A DNA stretch of 64,000 nucleotides from Prosthecobacter debontii (GTDB lineage: Bacteria; Verrucomicrobiota; Verrucomicrobiia; Verrucomicrobiales; Verrucomicrobiaceae). Shown piece by piece: positions 45,238 through 55,397 of the stretch. The position numbers were made by a program, and so were the translations under genes. Under the pieces are notes generated by a model. The model had not been told where the DNA came from. It worked only from the letters and a program-made list of their open reading frames with translations, and did no database searches. How positions within the stretch are numbered: the first letter of the stretch is position 1; the number at the start of each line of letters is the position of its first letter. The stretch is taken from contig NZ_FUYE01000015.1 in assembly GCF_900167535.1 (NCBI RefSeq), positions 62,001 through 126,000 on the forward strand. Reading direction: 5' to 3'.

Positions 45238-46035
45238 ATGAAAAAGCCTTCTGACGATCTTGCTGCCATCTCTCTGGATGATAATTCCACAGCTCCGGGG
45301 ACGGAGCGCACCTTGGCCATCCTGGAATTGCTGGGAAGGCATCGGGCGGGGTTAAGTCTCACGGAAATCGCGCGAGACTTGAACCTCCCGGTGAACTCTG
45401 TGTTCCGCATTGCAGGCACTCTGCATGCGCGAGGCTATTTGCAGCGGCGGGAGGATGATAAGCGCTTCGTGCTGACCAATAAACTGTTTGATCTTTCCCG
45501 ACCTCAAGTGCGTGAGAAGAGCCTCGTCGTCTGCGCCATGGAGTCGCTGAAATGGCTGCGGGATGAGACTGGGGAGACGGTGCAGCTTTTGTGCTCGGTC
45601 AATCACAAGATGACGCTGCTGGAGCAGTGCATTTCCACTCAGCCGATCAAGGTCAGCAGCACGGTTGGGCTGCAAGTGCCCATGTATTCCTGTGCGCCTG
45701 GGAAAGCGGTGCTGGCGCATCTACCCGACGCTGAGTTGGAGAGCTTCTTCAACCAAGTCACGCTGAAGCAATTTACATCGACGACCCAAGCCACACGGAA
45801 GGCTCTGGAAGAGGATCTTGGGAAGATCCGCAAGCGAGGTTACTCCGTGGATTTGGCGGAAGGGCTGGAGGGGATTCACTGTGTCGGCGCGGCCATTGTG
45901 GATGAATACCGTTATCCCGTGGCGGCTATCACCGTGATGGCACCGGCTTTTCGTCTGAAACGGGATGGTTTTGAACAAGCGGGCCGTAAGTGTCTGCAAG
46001 CGGCTGAAAACATCACCCGGAGGCTTTTGGCATGA
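45238..46035 (+). CDS. IclR-family transcriptional regulator
   Basis: The ATG at 45238 gives 265 aa; an in-frame TTG at 45214 would place the start inside the operator repeats. A winged helix at residues 20-80 (GTERTLAILELLGRHRAGLS, then EIARDLNLPVNSVFRIAGTL) precedes the IclR effector domain (about 95-260), including AAIVDEYRYPVAAITVMAPA. These regulators sense small acids or sugars. It is divergent from the dehydrogenase and its stop overlaps the following PSCyt/PSD1 gene (ATGA), so regulator and degradation gene are one transcript. The Cys- and Met-poor effector pocket gives no clue to the ligand. Confidence 0.93.
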   Translation: MKKPSDDLAAISLDDNSTAPGTERTLAILELLGRHRAGLSLTEIARDLNLPVNSVFRIAGTLHARGYLQRREDDKRFVLTNKLFDLSRPQVREKSLVVCAMESLKWLRDETGETVQLLCSVNHKMTLLEQCISTQPIKVSSTVGLQVPMYSCAPGKAVLAHLPDAELESFFNQVTLKQFTSTTQATRKALEEDLGKIRKRGYSVDLAEGLEGIHCVGAAIVDEYRYPVAAITVMAPAFRLKRDGFEQAGRKCLQAAENITRRLLA

Positions 46036-49000
46036 ATAAACTCATTCCACTTTTCTTGAGTGTCGGTGGTATGGTCATAGCGGCCCCATCGGCTCAGCAG
46101 TTAGAGTTCTTTGAGTCGCGCATTCGTCCTGTCCTGGCTCAGGAGTGCTATGAGTGTCATAGCGAGTCCGGGAAGCAGAAAGGAGGGCTTCTGCTGGATT
46201 CCCGACCTGGATGGCAGGCGGGTGGGGATACCGGTGAAGCCATCCTTCCTGGAAATCCCTCGGCGTCCCTGTTGCTGCAATCCATCCGCCAGACGCATGA
46301 GGATCTGAAGATGCCGAAGAATGGAGCGAAGCTGGATGACTCCGTGATTGCCGACTTCGAGAAATGGATTGCTGAAGGGGCTTACGATCCGCGTGAGCAG
46401 GCTCCCAACGCTGAACAACTGGCCAAAGAGACGGATTGGAGTGCGGTGCTTCAGCGCCGCAAGCAGTGGTGGTGTTTCCAGCCGATTCAGCCCGGTGCCT
46501 TGAAAGCCGATGCCTCTGCTCCAGCGGTGGCGACTGAGGTGGATCGTCAGCTTTTAGTGAAGCTGAAGGAGCAGGGGATCGGTCCCGCAGGGCCAGCTTC
46601 TGCCAGCACTTTGATCCGCCGTGCCAGTTACATTTTGACCGGACTCCCACCGAAGCCTGAAGAGGTGGAAGCCTTTGTCCTTGAAGCGGAGAAGTCGCCA
46701 CAGGCTTATGAGCAACTCGTGGATCGCCTGTTGGCCAGCCCTCACTATGGCGAGCGCTGGGCACGGCATTGGCTGGATTGGGTGCGTTACGCAGAGAGTT
46801 ACGGCAGTGAGGGTGATGCGCGCATTCCTTATGCCTGGCGCTATCGTGACTATGTGATCCGGGCCTTCAATCAAGATGTGCCTTATCCTCAGATGCTGCG
46901 GGAAGCGATTGCCGGAGATCTTTTACCCCAACCACGTTTGCAAAATGGGATCAATGAAAGTGCTTTGGGCATCGGCCAACTGCGCATGGTGTTGCATGGC
47001 TTTTCGCCCACGGATTCGCTGGATGAACTGGTGACCTTCACGGATAACCAGATCGATACGGTGACCAAGAGCTTCCAAGCACTGACGGTGTCCTGCGCAC
47101 GTTGCCATAACCACAAGTTTGATGCGATCAGCCAGACTGATTTCTACGCCCTCTACGGCATCTTTACGAGTGCACGCCCCGCCGTGGTGGATGTGAATGC
47201 GCCAGGAACAGGGGATGCGGAGCGCGCTGAACTGGGCAACATCAAGACGCAGATCAAGCAGGTGATGGCGGAGGCTTGGCTGAAAGCAGCCGCTAAGCTG
47301 CCGGCCAAACCCGATGCGGTGCAGCCGCCGAAGCCTGTAGCGACATGCGCCTGGGATCTTCAAACCGAGGCGTGGTTTACCAGTGGCAATGGGGTGAAGC
47401 AAGGACGCACGGAGGCGGGGGAATTCAGCGTGCAGCTCAAAGGCGACAACGTCATCGCGAGGGTGTATCCTGGTGGAATCTTCAGTGACTTGATCTCGCC
47501 CAAAGATCGTGGGGTCATCATGAGCAAACGCTTCAAGTGTGAAGGAGGTACCTTGTGGTTTCGTGCGTCCGGCTCAGGTGGCGTGAAGGCCAAGTATGTG
47601 GTGCAGAACTATCCTCGCACAGGCACCATTCATCGCGCCAAAGAGTTTCGTGAAGAGAAGGATGAGACACTCGGCTGGCATAAGCTGGACCTCAACTACT
47701 GGAAGGGGGATGATCTCTTCCTTCAGCTCGCGACAGTGGCGGATATGCCCGCTGAAGCGAATGAGAATGCAAGTTCCTGGTTTGGCATCACCGAGGCTTT
47801 TGTGACGGCGGGGGATGAGTCGCCTCCTTCGGTGGTCGTGGGAGGGAATCCTCTGGATGCGGTCACCGCGTGGAAGGCGGGCAAGCTGACGGATGCTCAA
47901 GCGGAATTGCTGGGATCTCTGCTGCGCCAGGGCAAGCTACCCAATGATGTGAAAGCGGTGCCTGAGGCGGCTGCTCTGTTGGCGAAGTATCGGGAGGTCG
48001 AAGCCACCCTGCCTCAACCGACTCGTGCGCCGGGTGCCCTGGATGCGGATGGCTATGATGCACCGCTGTTTGCTCGTGGCGACCACAAGCAGCCGATGGA
48101 ACCGGTAGCACGTCGTTTCTTGGATGGCATCAATCCCACGCCGTACCATCCCCAGGGCAGTGGTCGCTTGGAATTGGCAGAAAGTCTGACGGCAGCCGAT
48201 AACCCGCTGACTTCACGGGTGATTGTGAATCGCCTCTGGCATCATGTCTTTGGCCGTGGACTTGTCGGAACACCGGATAACTTCGGTCGGTTAGGCGAAA
48301 CTCCTTCGCATCCTGAACTGCTGGATACCCTGGCCGCCTATTTCCAATCCAGTGGTGGAAGCATGAAACAACTCATCAAGGCCCTGCTCTTGACTGAGGC
48401 TTTTCAACGCCGTGATGAATCCTCTTCGCCACTCGTGGTCGAAAAAGACCCGGAAAACAAACTTCTCAGCCACTGGAGTGTGAGACGTCTTGAGGCGGAA
48501 GCCATTCGTGACAGCATCCTCACCCTGTCCGGCAAGATGGATGAGAAGCTGTATGGCGAGCCTGTGTATGGCAAAGATGGACGCCGCAGTCTTTACGTCG
48601 GGGTCATCCGCAATAGCCTGGAGCCATTCCTGACAGCCTTTGATATGCCGGTGCCTTCCAGCACTCGCGGGCGCCGTGATGTGACCAATGTGCCTGCGCA
48701 GTCTCTCGCCTTATTGAATGATCCCGTGATCATCAACTGGAGCGCCGAATGGGCGCGTCGAGTTCTGGCTCATTCTGGAGATGAGGCGCGTGTGCAGACG
48801 TTGTTCATGCAAAGCCTGGGACGCTCTGCGACACCACGTGAATTGGCGGGAAGCTTGGCGTTTGTGAAAAAGTCCGCCGAGTTTGCCCAAGCTCAACAAG
48901 ATCACTTGGTGGCCTTGGATCAACGGCGGCATGCCCTCCAGGATGAGGTGCAAGGCATTCTGGAGCCGGTGCGTGCCAAGCTCAATGCCCAACAAAAAAT

Positions 49001-49841
49001 GCCGGAAGCAACCGATGCTCCCGTGCCCTTTGCGGAATGGACCTTTGATCAGGATGGAAGGGATGCTCAGGGACATCTGCCGCTGAAGCTCGAAGGCTCA
49101 GCACGAGTCGTTGATGGCGCGTTAGTCTTGGATGGACGCACCGCCTTGGCCCGCAGTGAGCGGCTACCTAAACATGTGCAGGCTAAAACTCTGGAGGCCT
49201 GGGTGATGCTGGACACCCTGGATCAAAAAGGCGGCGGTGTCATGACCTTGCAAGATCGGCGCGGCATGGTCTTCGATGCCATCGTGTATGCCGAGCGGGC
49301 TCCTCAAGAGTGGCTGTCGGGGAGTAACAATCATCGCCGGACTCAAGAATTCGGCGGACCCGCCGATACAGAGGTGGATAAACGGCCCGTGCACCTGGCC
49401 ATCACCTACGATCAAGGCAAGGTTATCGGTTATCGCGACGGCGTGCGTTATGGGGAACCCTACACCACGGCAGAAGTGGCGGAGTTCGAAGCTGGGGATG
49501 CAGAAATTTTGCTAGGATGCCGTCACGGCGCTGTGGGTGGCAATCGAATGCTGCGTGGTCGTATCCTGCGGGCTCGTTTGTATGACCGGGCCTTGACGGA
49601 GCAGGAAGTGGCTTTGTCTCGCCACGTGGAAGCTACAGCGGTGACAGAACTGGATGTGATGAAAGCCCTCACAGAGGCTCAACGCGAGCAGGTGGACAAC
49701 GCCCGCCATGAGCTGAATCAAATCATGGGACAGCTTACCACGCAGGAGGAAGCGGCGGCCAAACTCAACCCCGAAACCGCTGGTTGGGAGAGTCTGGGCT
49801 TATCCCTGATCAACCTGAAAGAGTTCATCTACCTTCGCTGA
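46032..49841 (+). CDS. PSCyt1-PSCyt2-PSD1 (DUF1549/DUF1553) protein with LamG domain
   Basis: The 1269-aa product has a signal peptide (residues 1-18). An N-terminal planctomycete cytochrome C domain has CYECH at residues 39-43, able to bind c-type heme, with KMPKNGAKL as a possible Met ligand region. DUF1549 follows (LIRRASYILTGLPPKPEEVE), with a second CxxCH in SCARCHNHKFD near residue 354. A carbohydrate-binding-like insert spans about 430-620. DUF1553 spans about 705-990 (NPLTSRVIVNRLWHHVFGRG). A LamG-type domain (about 1010-1200) is near the C-terminus. It is coupled to IclR by a 4-base overlap and paired with DUF1501 at 49883. The activity is unproven. Confidence 0.92.
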   Translation: MNKLIPLFLSVGGMVIAAPSAQQLEFFESRIRPVLAQECYECHSESGKQKGGLLLDSRPGWQAGGDTGEAILPGNPSASLLLQSIRQTHEDLKMPKNGAKLDDSVIADFEKWIAEGAYDPREQAPNAEQLAKETDWSAVLQRRKQWWCFQPIQPGALKADASAPAVATEVDRQLLVKLKEQGIGPAGPASASTLIRRASYILTGLPPKPEEVEAFVLEAEKSPQAYEQLVDRLLASPHYGERWARHWLDWVRYAESYGSEGDARIPYAWRYRDYVIRAFNQDVPYPQMLREAIAGDLLPQPRLQNGINESALGIGQLRMVLHGFSPTDSLDELVTFTDNQIDTVTKSFQALTVSCARCHNHKFDAISQTDFYALYGIFTSARPAVVDVNAPGTGDAERAELGNIKTQIKQVMAEAWLKAAAKLPAKPDAVQPPKPVATCAWDLQTEAWFTSGNGVKQGRTEAGEFSVQLKGDNVIARVYPGGIFSDLISPKDRGVIMSKRFKCEGGTLWFRASGSGGVKAKYVVQNYPRTGTIHRAKEFREEKDETLGWHKLDLNYWKGDDLFLQLATVADMPAEANENASSWFGITEAFVTAGDESPPSVVVGGNPLDAVTAWKAGKLTDAQAELLGSLLRQGKLPNDVKAVPEAAALLAKYREVEATLPQPTRAPGALDADGYDAPLFARGDHKQPMEPVARRFLDGINPTPYHPQGSGRLELAESLTAADNPLTSRVIVNRLWHHVFGRGLVGTPDNFGRLGETPSHPELLDTLAAYFQSSGGSMKQLIKALLLTEAFQRRDESSSPLVVEKDPENKLLSHWSVRRLEAEAIRDSILTLSGKMDEKLYGEPVYGKDGRRSLYVGVIRNSLEPFLTAFDMPVPSSTRGRRDVTNVPAQSLALLNDPVIINWSAEWARRVLAHSGDEARVQTLFMQSLGRSATPRELAGSLAFVKKSAEFAQAQQDHLVALDQRRHALQDEVQGILEPVRAKLNAQQKMPEATDAPVPFAEWTFDQDGRDAQGHLPLKLEGSARVVDGALVLDGRTALARSERLPKHVQAKTLEAWVMLDTLDQKGGGVMTLQDRRGMVFDAIVYAERAPQEWLSGSNNHRRTQEFGGPADTEVDKRPVHLAITYDQGKVIGYRDGVRYGEPYTTAEVAEFEAGDAEILLGCRHGAVGGNRMLRGRILRARLYDRALTEQEVALSRHVEATAVTELDVMKALTEAQREQVDNARHELNQIMGQLTTQEEAAAKLNPETAGWESLGLSLINLKEFIYLR

Positions 49842-49882
49842 AGCGACTCTTCTTTTTTCAACTTTTACCCTCAGACTGATTT

Positions 49883-51298
49883 ATGAATTCATGCTTTACG
49901 CGGCGTCATCTTCTGACCCATGCCTCGACAGGGTTTGGGCTCGCGGCCTTATCGGGTCTCATGCAGCAGCAGAGCCATGCAGAGATCATCACGCATCGTG
50001 CCAAGCGCTTCGCACCTCGGGCGCGCAGCGTGATTTTTTGTTATATGAGCGGGGGAGTCTCTCATGTGGATTCGTTTGATCCCAAACCTACGCTGGAAAA
50101 GTATGCGGGTAAGCCGCCGCCCTTCGCGACGGCACGCACGCAGTTTAACAACGATGGCGTCATTCAGCCCTCACACTGGGGTTTTAAAAACTATGGCCAG
50201 AGTGGCCTGCCCGTGAGTGATCTGTTCCCTAACATGGCCAGTGTAGCGGATGAGCTGTGTGTGGTGCGCAGCATGACGGCGAAGTTCAGCGAGCATGCCC
50301 AGGGCAATTTTTTCATGCACACGGGCTTCCCATTCGTCGGGTATCCCAGTGCAGGGGCTTGGACAAGCTATGGGTTAGGCACGGAGTCCAGTGATTTGCC
50401 TGGTTATGTGGTGCTCCAGAGTGGCAGTGCCACAGCCCCCCACGGCGGTGTCGGTTTGTTTGGAAACGGCTTCTTGCCTGCGCAGCATCAGGCCTCGATC
50501 ATCAAGGCGGATAGCAGCGAACCTGTGAGGAATATCCAGCCACGTGAGGTCGCTGCACTTCAGCGGCAGCGGCTGAATTTCATCGAGGGCATGGATCAAA
50601 ACTTCCTCGGTGAACTCGGGGCCAACAGTCAGGTTGAGGCGGCGATTCAAAACTATGAGATGGCCTGGCGCATGCAGGCGGCTGTGCCGGAGCTCTGTGA
50701 CATCCGGGGAGAGTCGGAGGCGACGAAGAAAATGTATGGCCTGGATGGGCCTGAAAGTTCACGGACCGCTTACGCGCGGCAGTGCCTGCTGGCACGTCGA
50801 TTGGTGGAGCGTGGCGTGCGTTTTGTCGAGTTGAGTTGCTTGGCGCAAAACATTGGCGGCGGACAAGCGGCCAACCCGTGGGATCAGCATGGGGCTTTGA
50901 AAAAGGGCCATGGCAAAATGGCCGAGCAGGTGGATCAACCTATTGCGGCCTTGATCAAGGATCTAAAGTCACGTGGATTGCTGGACAGCACCCTGGTGAT
51001 CTGGGCCGGTGAGTTTGGCCGCACCCCGTTCGCTCAAGGCAGTGATGGACGCGATCATAACCCCTACGGTTTCAGCATTTGGATGGCCGGTGGCGGTGTG
51101 AAAGGCGGTATGACCTTGGGCGAGACCGATGAGTTTGGCTACAAGGCCGTGGATAAGGTGCAGACCGTCTATGACCTCTGGGCCACAGTTCTCTACCTCA
51201 TGGGGGTGGATCACGAGCACCTGACGTATCTGTTCAGTGGTCGCAATGTGCGCCTGACAGACGTGCATGGGCACGTGATGAAGGAGATCTTGGCCTAA
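49883..51298 (+). CDS. DUF1501 domain protein, Tat-exported
   Basis: The 471-aa product has a Tat signal ([20 protein letters not shown]). DUF1501 motifs are [69 protein letters not shown] and [15 protein letters not shown]. It follows the 1269-residue PSCyt/PSD1 gene by 41 bases as the standard partner. A hairpin lies just after its stop. This is the longer, GRDHNPYGF variant and differs from the 18420 protein, so the two pairs are paralogues and not a recent tandem duplication. Confidence 0.93.
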   Translation: MNSCFTRRHLLTHASTGFGLAALSGLMQQQSHAEIITHRAKRFAPRARSVIFCYMSGGVSHVDSFDPKPTLEKYAGKPPPFATARTQFNNDGVIQPSHWGFKNYGQSGLPVSDLFPNMASVADELCVVRSMTAKFSEHAQGNFFMHTGFPFVGYPSAGAWTSYGLGTESSDLPGYVVLQSGSATAPHGGVGLFGNGFLPAQHQASIIKADSSEPVRNIQPREVAALQRQRLNFIEGMDQNFLGELGANSQVEAAIQNYEMAWRMQAAVPELCDIRGESEATKKMYGLDGPESSRTAYARQCLLARRLVERGVRFVELSCLAQNIGGGQAANPWDQHGALKKGHGKMAEQVDQPIAALIKDLKSRGLLDSTLVIWAGEFGRTPFAQGSDGRDHNPYGFSIWMAGGGVKGGMTLGETDEFGYKAVDKVQTVYDLWATVLYLMGVDHEHLTYLFSGRNVRLTDVHGHVMKEILA

Positions 51299-51305
51299 CA
51301 AAAAA

Positions 51306-51330
51306 CGGCTCCAGAGGTGATCTGGAGCCG
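51306..51330 (-). terminator. hairpin with T-run reading minus
   Basis: CGGCTCCAGA (51306-51315) pairs perfectly with 51321-51330 around a five-base loop. On the minus strand it is followed by TTTTTT, so it best ends the ferritin gene. On the plus strand it may also help stop the DUF1501 transcript. Confidence 0.8.
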
Positions 51331-51360
51331 CCCGGTTTAATTGAAAGGGGCGAGTGCGTC

Positions 51361-51891
51361 TCAGTGGCCGTGGCCACCCTTGCCGCCACTGCCTTCGGCG
51401 CTCTGGCGTTGCGCGGCTTCGCGGTCGAGGACCAGGAGGCTCGCGGGGTCGGTGCCAGCCAGCTTGAGGCGGTCCAGCATGTCACGCACAGTTTTCTCTT
51501 CTTCGATCTGCTCGTTGAGGAACCACAACAGCAGATTCTTGGAGGAGTGATCTTTCACCTGCTCGGCCAGATCATAAAGATCATTGATCTGTTGAGTGAC
51601 GGCCTGCTCCTGCTTGAGGCTGTGCTCAAAGACATCAATCGGAGATTCAAAGCTGGCTTTCGGCTGAGCAATGGGCTTCAGCGAAACCACAGCGTCGCGG
51701 TCCACGAGATACTGATAGAACTTCAGCGCATGCATGGTTTCCTCACGGCTCTGGTTAAACATCCAGCTCGCAAAGCCAGCATAGGGGGTTTGTTCAAACC
51801 ATGCCGCCATCGCAAGGTAGATGTAGCTGGAGGACATCTCGTTGTTGATCTGCTCATTGAGCAGCTCCGTCAATTTGGGGTTCAGTGTCAT
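51361..51891 (-). CDS. ftn: ferritin (non-heme)
   Basis: The 176-aa protein is a four-helix ferritin. LNEQINNEMSSSYIYLAMAA gives the first Glu, and SREETMHALKFYQYLVDRD the E-x-x-H pair of the ferroxidase centre. LLLWFLNEQIEEEKTVRDML holds the later Glu residues. The C-terminal tail is Gly-His-rich and ends HGH, an unusual metal-binding-looking end beyond the common ferritin length. It stores iron as a shell of 24 subunits. It lies between the hairpin terminator and the amine-oxidase-like gene, 108 bases upstream. Confidence 0.95.
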   Translation of the reverse strand: MTLNPKLTELLNEQINNEMSSSYIYLAMAAWFEQTPYAGFASWMFNQSREETMHALKFYQYLVDRDAVVSLKPIAQPKASFESPIDVFEHSLKQEQAVTQQINDLYDLAEQVKDHSSKNLLLWFLNEQIEEEKTVRDMLDRLKLAGTDPASLLVLDREAAQRQSAEGSGGKGGHGH

Positions 51892-51999
51892 AAGGATGAT
51901 CGGGGTTGCGGGTGGTGAAAGGATTCAAAGGCATAACGAATGCAAAGCAAGCTTTGGATGGCTTTGCCCCCTAGATGTTGATGGGAATCAATCGCAGCA

Positions 52000-53568
52000 T
52001 TAACCTAAGTGCGCGTGAATCGCATCGGCCACCTGCACCCCGCGCGTGTAAGCTTCTTCAAATAAGGACATGCCGCTCATGTCGGAGTGGGCGAAGAAGA
52101 TCGGGGGTTGAGCTTGCTGCATTTGCTCGCGAGCGTTGCCCCAGATGAACCCTGGCTCGGGGCGGATCATGCCATGCCCCCAGAGCCAGACATCCACCTG
52201 CTGCACATGCTCCCTGAGATCTGGATGCGCCATGTGGAGGGAGTGAAGGCTGCGCTCAGCCCAGTCACGATGGGTTTGTGTCTGCATCCACTGGCGGGTT
52301 TGAGCGGGCAGACCGGTATCCAGAGAGTCGTAGTGAGTGATGACCGTTTCACGGGGCACCGCCATCAGGTTCTGGTGGGTGGCGTTCACATACCCCAAAC
52401 CATCGCTGTGATAAATGACATTGTCCCAAGCGGGGAGCACGCCTGGAGAGGGCGGGAGTTCATCCAGGGTGAGGTTGGTGACCACCCAGGGTGAATACGG
52501 AAGTGCCAACGCATGAAGACCCGCGACGATGTGCTGCGCGATGAAGCGGGGCATGGCACATAAGGCGGTGCGGCTCTGATAGCGGATGATTTCGCCCGTG
52601 CTGGCATCCATCACATCGGTGATGACTTGGCTACTGCGCACTTCCATACGCATGACGATGCTGCCGGTGCGTAAACGCTCCTTCAGACCTTCGGAGAGCT
52701 TGTTCACCAGATAGCCATTCCCCTCGGGCCAAGTCAGCACGGTGCCTGCGGTGGCATTGGCGGCATCGCCATTGCGACTGGCGAAGTAGTGGATGCCAGC
52801 CCAGGCGGAGACTTGGTGAAGGCTGCCGCCGAAGTCATCTCGGCAGGCATAGTTGACATACCAGTGGAGCGGTTGACTGGTCCAACCCTGACGAGCCATC
52901 CATTCCGCCATGGAAAGCTGATCCAACTCCATGAGATCCGCATCTCGTGGACTGCGATCAACGGGTAGGACGAAGGCTCGTCGTTCCTGATAGTTGCGAA
53001 TCGTGGCCTCGAAGGCCGCCCATTCTTCACGATCCCGTGGCGTCATGCCTGCCAATGGGGCTATGCCTGCTTCCCATTGCCCGTGAATGAAGAGTCGCTC
53101 ATGAGGCTCCTGACAGAGCGCCACCTCGTCATAGAGAGGTCTGCCAGCGGCATCCCAGCCCTGGATTAGGCCCAGTTCCTCGAACAAGGCACGCACTTCA
53201 TGCAGTTCAGGGCCCGGCAGTGGCACATAGTGAGCGCCCCAGGGATACGCGGAGATGGTATTGTGCCCTGAGATGGAGTTCCCTCCGGCTTTAGGCTCCA
53301 GTTCGAGCAGTGTGAAGTCCTCCACGCCGTTTTTCCTCAGTTGATGGGCCGCCGCTAACCCCGAGATGCCTCCCCCAGCGATGAGCACATCCGTCTGGAT
53401 CACTCGAGAGGGGGAGAGGGGGTGCGCAGGGGAAAAATCGCGCAGCCGATGACCCACACTGGCCGAGGCTCCCAGAATGCGTCCCGGGAGCTCTTGATCA
53501 CGGGAGCAGGAGCCTGTCAGCAAGGCAGGCACCGCAGCCGTGGCTTGGAGAAAACGGCGGCGTTTCAT
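52000..53568 (-). CDS. FAD-dependent amine-oxidase-like oxidoreductase, Tat-exported
   Basis: The 522-aa product begins with a Tat signal (KRRRFLQATAAVPALLTGSC), and Cys21 could be lipidated. The FAD-binding Rossmann motif is DVLIAGGGISGLAAAHQL (about residue 60), and the following Glu-rich LELEPKAGGNSISG binds the ribose. The C-terminal FAD segment includes FFAHSDMSGMSLFEEAYTRG. It belongs to the NAD(P)-binding/amine oxidase superfamily. Being last in the operon with a spermidine-synthase-like gene (ATGA overlap at 53565-53568), it may oxidise a polyamine-type product outside the cytoplasmic membrane. That role is inferred. Confidence 0.85.
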   Translation of the reverse strand: MKRRRFLQATAAVPALLTGSCSRDQELPGRILGASASVGHRLRDFSPAHPLSPSRVIQTDVLIAGGGISGLAAAHQLRKNGVEDFTLLELEPKAGGNSISGHNTISAYPWGAHYVPLPGPELHEVRALFEELGLIQGWDAAGRPLYDEVALCQEPHERLFIHGQWEAGIAPLAGMTPRDREEWAAFEATIRNYQERRAFVLPVDRSPRDADLMELDQLSMAEWMARQGWTSQPLHWYVNYACRDDFGGSLHQVSAWAGIHYFASRNGDAANATAGTVLTWPEGNGYLVNKLSEGLKERLRTGSIVMRMEVRSSQVITDVMDASTGEIIRYQSRTALCAMPRFIAQHIVAGLHALALPYSPWVVTNLTLDELPPSPGVLPAWDNVIYHSDGLGYVNATHQNLMAVPRETVITHYDSLDTGLPAQTRQWMQTQTHRDWAERSLHSLHMAHPDLREHVQQVDVWLWGHGMIRPEPGFIWGNAREQMQQAQPPIFFAHSDMSGMSLFEEAYTRGVQVADAIHAHLG

Positions 53569-55061
53569 CGGCTCCAGTCGTCGTCAAAGTAATGCACCAA
53601 GGCCTGATTATTCAGGCGATTGATCTCGGTCTCCACGCGACCCATGTCAGGGGGGAAGAAGCGGAGCTGAGTCAGGACTTCTTCGGTAACGAAGCGCAGT
53701 CCCTCTGGGAGATAAACCGGACCACTGAGGGGCTGGCGGGAGGCAAGAATAAAACCCCATTCACCAAAGCTGGGCACCAAGGCATGATAGGGTTCAGTCT
53801 GCAAACCACACGCGCGCAGCGTGGCATCCACACACCAGAAAGAATGCCGGGCCACAAAGGGGGAGGTGCTTTGAACGACCAAGGCCGCCTGGGGTGTCAT
53901 GACCTTCAAGAGGCGTTGATAAAAAGTGGTGGTGTAGAGCTTGCCTAACGAAAAGTTAGAGGGATCGGGGAAGTCAATGATGACAAAATCAAAGAGCTCG
54001 TGGTTTCCCGCCAGCCAGGCGAAGGCATCGGCGTTTTCCACATGCACACGCAGGGATTTCAATGCGTCTGCATTTTGCGCGAGCAGCATGGGATTGGTGG
54101 AGAAAAGCTGCGTCATGGCTGGGTCCAGATCCACCAGGGTGATGCTTTCGACCCGGGGATACCGCAGCACTTCACGTGCGGCCAGGCCATCTCCACCGCC
54201 GAGAATGAGGACGCGGCGAGCCTCGGGCAGGCGCGAGAGCCCGGGATGCACCAGCGCCTCATGATAACGGTATTCGTCTCGGCTGCTGAACTGAAGATTA
54301 CTGTTCAGATACAGTCGCAGCTCGTCTTTTTTACGCGTGAGCACGATCCGCTGGTAAGGGGTGGAGGTGGCGTAGATGACGGGATCTGGAAAAGCCGCAT
54401 ACTCACCCCAGCGGGTGATTTCCGTGCCGTGCATGAACCCGGCGATGAGCAGCACCGTTACCGTGAGTCCTTGAACCCAAAGGGAGCGTAGACGGGGGAT
54501 CTCGGCTCTGAGCATGACGAGCGCCAGCAGCCCCACCCCGGCATTGATCAAGCCGAAGAGGAAGGCCGAGCGCACCAGGCCGAGATGTGGCACCAGCACC
54601 AGAGGGAAGAGCAGGGAAGCCAGCAGGGCACCGATGTAGTCGAAGCTAAATACATTGGAGACCAGATCTTTGAAGGCAAAGCGTCCCTCCAGGATGCGCA
54701 GGAGAAGCGGAATCTCCAGGCCCACAAACGAGCCGATGAGAAAGACGATGCTGTAGAGCGGGATGCGGAAGGACACGGTCCAACCAAAAATCAGAAACAG
54801 TAGCGAGGCTGAGCAGCCCCCCAGGAGGGCGATGAGAAACTCCACCCGGATGAATGTTCCGACGAGATTGCCAGTCACAAAACGAGACAGATAAGACCCC
54901 ACCCCCATGGCGAAGAGATAGACGCCAATGATGGTGGAGAATTGCGTGACGGAATCCCCCAAGAGATAAGAAGCCAGCGTGCCTGCAATCAACTCATACA
55001 CCAGGCCGCAGGTGGCGATGGCGAACACTGAGAGCAGCAGGAGCCAGGGGCGGGTATTCAT
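53565..55061 (-). CDS. membrane-anchored spermidine-synthase-like protein
   Basis: I start at the ATG at 55061 (MNTRPWLLLLSVFAIATCGL, 498 aa), because the longer frame would overlap the DUF350 gene. Residues 1-220 contain about seven transmembrane segments. The C-terminal half is a Rossmann methyltransferase-like domain of polyamine aminopropyltransferases, with ILGGGDGLAAREVLRYP and LVDLDPAMTQLF. FVIIDFPDPSNFSLGKLYTT carries the conserved Asp of the DxxDP-type catalytic motif. Substrates would be decarboxylated SAM and a polyamine or other amine. No speD gene is in the window. It is translationally coupled to the FAD enzyme downstream. Confidence 0.88.
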   Translation of the reverse strand: MNTRPWLLLLSVFAIATCGLVYELIAGTLASYLLGDSVTQFSTIIGVYLFAMGVGSYLSRFVTGNLVGTFIRVEFLIALLGGCSASLLFLIFGWTVSFRIPLYSIVFLIGSFVGLEIPLLLRILEGRFAFKDLVSNVFSFDYIGALLASLLFPLVLVPHLGLVRSAFLFGLINAGVGLLALVMLRAEIPRLRSLWVQGLTVTVLLIAGFMHGTEITRWGEYAAFPDPVIYATSTPYQRIVLTRKKDELRLYLNSNLQFSSRDEYRYHEALVHPGLSRLPEARRVLILGGGDGLAAREVLRYPRVESITLVDLDPAMTQLFSTNPMLLAQNADALKSLRVHVENADAFAWLAGNHELFDFVIIDFPDPSNFSLGKLYTTTFYQRLLKVMTPQAALVVQSTSPFVARHSFWCVDATLRACGLQTEPYHALVPSFGEWGFILASRQPLSGPVYLPEGLRFVTEEVLTQLRFFPPDMGRVETEINRLNNQALVHYFDDDWSR

Positions 55062-55128
55062 GAAACGATGCGTGCCTAGCCAGCGCAGGCTTGCGAGCCT
55101 CTCGATGCCAAACCGACGAGCGTGGAGA

Positions 55129-55332
55129 TCAATGAATCGCCGCTGCAATGATCAAGCAAATGCCGAGTGCCGCAGCACCGACTACAATCGCCAGGGCAAG
55201 GTTCTTTTCTTCGACGAGCTGCTTCCACAGGTCATACGGCGTGAGTTTATCCACGATGATGAAACCGGCGATGAAGATCACGATGCCGAGCACGGCATAG
55301 ATCATGGAGTTGAGGAGGATGGTAAAGTCCAT
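55129..55332 (-). CDS. DUF350 membrane protein
   Basis: The 67-aa product has two transmembrane segments (about residues 8-28 and 45-65) separated by VDKLTPYDLWKQLVEEKN, as in the DUF350 (YjfL-like) family. It lies between the small secreted protein and the spermidine-synthase-like gene, the usual neighbourhood of DUF350 in polyamine-type and PspA-linked envelope clusters. Its function is unknown. Confidence 0.85.
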   Translation of the reverse strand: MDFTILLNSMIYAVLGIVIFIAGFIIVDKLTPYDLWKQLVEEKNLALAIVVGAAALGICLIIAAAIH

Positions 55333-55397
55333 GGTGGCGAAGTGAAGGATGAGGGTGAAGTGATGTGATGAAGACGAATGATGTGGTGCCTAACAAG

